A stretch of DNA of 64,000 nucleotides, from contig BDSI01000060.1 in NCBI GenBank assembly GCA_003117195.1, forward strand, positions 527,536 to 591,535, written 5' to 3'. The notes beneath the pieces are model-generated. The model saw only the letters and a list, made by a program, of their open reading frames with translations. It had not been told where the DNA came from and ran no database searches. Positions 61,901 through 64,000 of this stretch are shown piece by piece. A program made the translations under genes and the position numbers. The stretch is from Eudorina sp. 2006-703-Eu-15. Taxonomy: Eukaryota > Chlorophyta > Chlorophyceae > Chlamydomonadales > Volvocaceae. Within the stretch, counting starts at the first letter, position 1, and each line of letters starts with the position of its first letter.

Positions 61901-63715
61901 GTGCCAGAAGTAGATCTTTGAGGCCACGAGGGTGGGCACCTGGAGGTGGATCCCGTATCGTGGCATCGTCTGCACTGACACACCGGATGTATGTGCGACC
62001 GCAGGCGCTGGACGCCTTCCTGCCGACGGCGAAGGACACAACGAAGCTCTGCCTCCTTGCGGCTGAAGCTGGTAAGGGACTGCGTGAGCCACGTGGTCGA
62101 TGGCACCCGGGGGACTGCCCAACAGGACGGGGCAACAAGTCCCGTCCCTCCCGTCCCGTCGAGTTGTGTTAAACGGGTGTCACTGGCTGAAAGCCCCGCG
62201 TCCCCCGGGGTGGGTGACAGGGGGTTCCCTTGCCTGCGTGTACGGTACGCGTAGTCGCGCCGCGTGCTGGCCCCTGCTATGTGGCCTGCACGCCCCGCCT
62301 ACTGAGGAGCGCTGACGATGCTGCGCGTCATCACACAGGACCGTCGCACCGCTTCATAGCGGCGCAGCTGCTCGACATGACAACCTTGTCGTACATGGTA
62401 AGCGACTGGGCCGGTTCGCATGCAGCACGCGGTGCGGTGCCCTACTGCCTGGGTACGGGCAAGCGGATCTCTGACCCGCTTCCGTGTCATGAATTCGCCA
62501 TGCTGCTAGGTGGCACACGATATCTCGGAAGCATACGGCAGGGTGCTACAGTGTATCAGGACAATGGATTAGGGCAGTGGATCAGGGCAGTGAATCAGGG
62601 CAGTGGGTCAGGGCAGTGCATCAGGCACGCCTCCTACCTGCGCACAGACCTCACGGAGCGCAACCGTTGCACGCAGACCTGGACGGATGCGTCCAGCAGG
62701 GAGGCTGCCGAGGCGACGCTGTGGGCGCTGGTGACCCGGGTGTCCAGGTGCGGCCGCGTCCGGGCAAGCAAGCATCGACCTCCTCCAGCACATGTTTCCC
62801 GAGAACGAGCGGGCTTCCAAGCGCGCGGGCGGAACGGCGGATTTTTGTCCACGCACGGACACACACGGACCGGGGTTAATCAATGTACGTGACTTTGTGT
62901 TGGAAGGCCATGGGATGTATCTGATTCGGGCGCCACGAAAGGAACTCAGCGGATTAGTCATGGAAGCTCTCGGGCGTATATGGGTGCCAACACTGTCTGG
63001 GATGCCCTGCACCGCGCCGCAGGCCTCAAGGGCCAGAGCTACCGGCCCGGCGGCCCGGCAACGCCTTCCTGCCCGCCGCCGACGGCGGCAGCGGCGCCTG
63101 GGAGGCCGCCGTGCTGCGATTCGCCGTCGCGGTGTACGGCCATGACGGCGCGGCGCTGGTCGCGGGTGTGCTGCCGATGGTGCTGCAGCTGGCGGGGGGA
63201 GGGCCAGTCGAACACGCCGCGGAAGGTAGGACTTCGCCGTATGCAGTACTGCAGCGGGTGTAGGGAATGCGGGGCGAAGGTGCCGGGGTATTGGTATCCA
63301 TCTCAAACCTTCTCAAGCCCCATGTTCCTCAATCCGTGGTGCATGGCGTACGCGTTTGGGACGAGGCAATTCCAAGCGATGAAGCAGCAGCAGCTGCGCA
63401 AGCCATCGCGACCGCGCCAAGCGATGTCTCTGGCACACGCACCCCACCCCGTTGTGATCCCCTGTGCCGCGCAGTCGCGGAGACGCTGCTGCTGGAGGCG
63501 CTGACCTACCTGCACCTGCTGATGGCGGCGGCAGGGCCCTCCGTGCCGCCCTCCGCCAGCGCCTCCGTGCTGCAGCAGCCGGCTGCTGCCGGGGCCGCCG
63601 CAGGCGGGAGCAGCGATGGCAGTGATGGCGATGGCAGCGGGGCCAGCTGGTCCCTCGCGAGGGCGGTGGACGGCTTGGCGTGGAACGCCAGCGGCCATGC
63701 CTCGCCCGCCGTCCG
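58949..63715 (+). CDS. Condensin I subunit CAP-G-like HEAT-repeat protein (3' partial)
   Basis: Exons in consistent phase: 58949-59110, 59224-59553, 59996-60076, 60402-60571, 60846-61003 (or from 60861), 61201-61256, 61478-61783, 62005-62071 and 62339-62397. After an unresolved exon or exons within about 62660-62850 come 63023-63225 and 63475-63715; the gene continues past the last donor. The start is MAAAAVVDFFERFSDGWLYD. HEAT-like helices include HLPDKDDKVRQMAVVALAKL, DVRTEVINRLPLS and RSLLWYGLHEPRGEVRSAAV, followed by LLREWFTKCAGGDVVALLEA and VCLLVLEQLVDQELWDPR. The order and spacing of these match the condensin G subunit (Cnd3/YCG1), a HEAT protein that binds DNA with the kleisin CAP-H during chromosome condensation. 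A poly-Gln/Asn/Ala insert follows NFDKQQQQQ. Another HEAT protein is the alternative. Confidence 0.68.
61261..61317. repeat. 30 bp imperfect tandem duplication in a CAP-G intron
   Basis: Two units starting GGGATTCAGCTGC (61261 and 61291) differ by a few bases. They lie right after the donor of the exon ending WDPR. Confidence 0.85.
62566..62627. repeat. 13 bp minisatellite in a CAP-G intron
   Basis: About five units of TGGATCAGGGCAG with single-base variants lie in the intron before the unresolved exon. Confidence 0.85.
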
Positions 63716-64000
63716 GTGAGCCGCACCCTACAGGCCATCGTCCCGCGAGAACACCTGGCCTGGCCGCGGGCCCTGGGTGCCTTGGATCCCCAGTGATTAT
63801 CGCAGTTCTTGACTCGCACTTACGCCTAAACGTGCTGTCAGCCCTACCTAGATGTCACACTTAAGTGCCAGGCTGACCGCTTGACGTGCCCGTGCTTGCT
63901 GCCGACCGTCCCATCTACACCGTGTCTTTAAGGTGGTTGGCTTGTTCGGTTTCCGGTCCCTCCATCACCCTAGGTCCACATCTAGCAAGCTGAATGCACA

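Overview
This is nuclear DNA of a volvocine green alga (a Chlamydomonas/Volvox relative). The evidence is intron-dense genes with GT..AG introns, GC-rich exons, TGTAA-type polyadenylation motifs, a dynein regulatory complex subunit, proteins with plastid-type leaders, and Pro-rich extracellular spacers of the type found in volvocine wall and matrix glycoproteins. I assembled exons by hand from splice sites, reading-frame phase and protein similarity remembered from families. No database search was possible.

Layout. Positions 1-19.6 kb hold the 3' part of one very large + strand gene. It has eight tandem modules, each made of three exons: a discoidin/F-type-lectin-like domain exon (411-432 nt), a 45-54 nt exon carrying the last beta strand of that domain, and a Pro-rich spacer exon. 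All 24 exon starts are phase 1 and every complete exon is a multiple of three, so whole modules can be duplicated or skipped without breaking frame. Its introns are long, AT-rich and full of simple repeats. One of them (10966-13338) contains an antisense gene of unknown function. 19.6-21.2 kb is a spacer.

From 21.2 kb on, the DNA is GC-rich with conserved housekeeping genes: an AFG1/LACE1-type AAA+ ATPase (-, 21259-29352), a HAD-family hydrolase with a plastid-like leader (+, 29813-33108), the flagellar nexin-dynein regulatory complex subunit DRC1 (-, 36570-42375), a ubiquitin-like-domain protein (+, 42675-45084), an alpha-amylase carrying an N-terminal ACT domain (+, 46854-53438), the ESCRT-I subunit VPS37 with a UEV-like domain (-, 55922-58500), and a condensin CAP-G-like HEAT-repeat protein (+, 58949 to beyond the window). 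Three gene pairs (AFG1/HAD, DRC1/UBL, VPS37/CAP-G) are head-to-head with 299-460 bp between start codons and probably share bidirectional promoters.

The most unusual content is the multi-lectin modular gene, followed by the ACT-amylase fusion, the nested antisense gene, and a roughly 50 bp dispersed repeat found at four places. The genes from 21 kb on do not form a pathway: they serve organelle proteostasis, plastid metabolism (starch, possibly riboflavin), the flagellum, membrane sorting and chromosome condensation.
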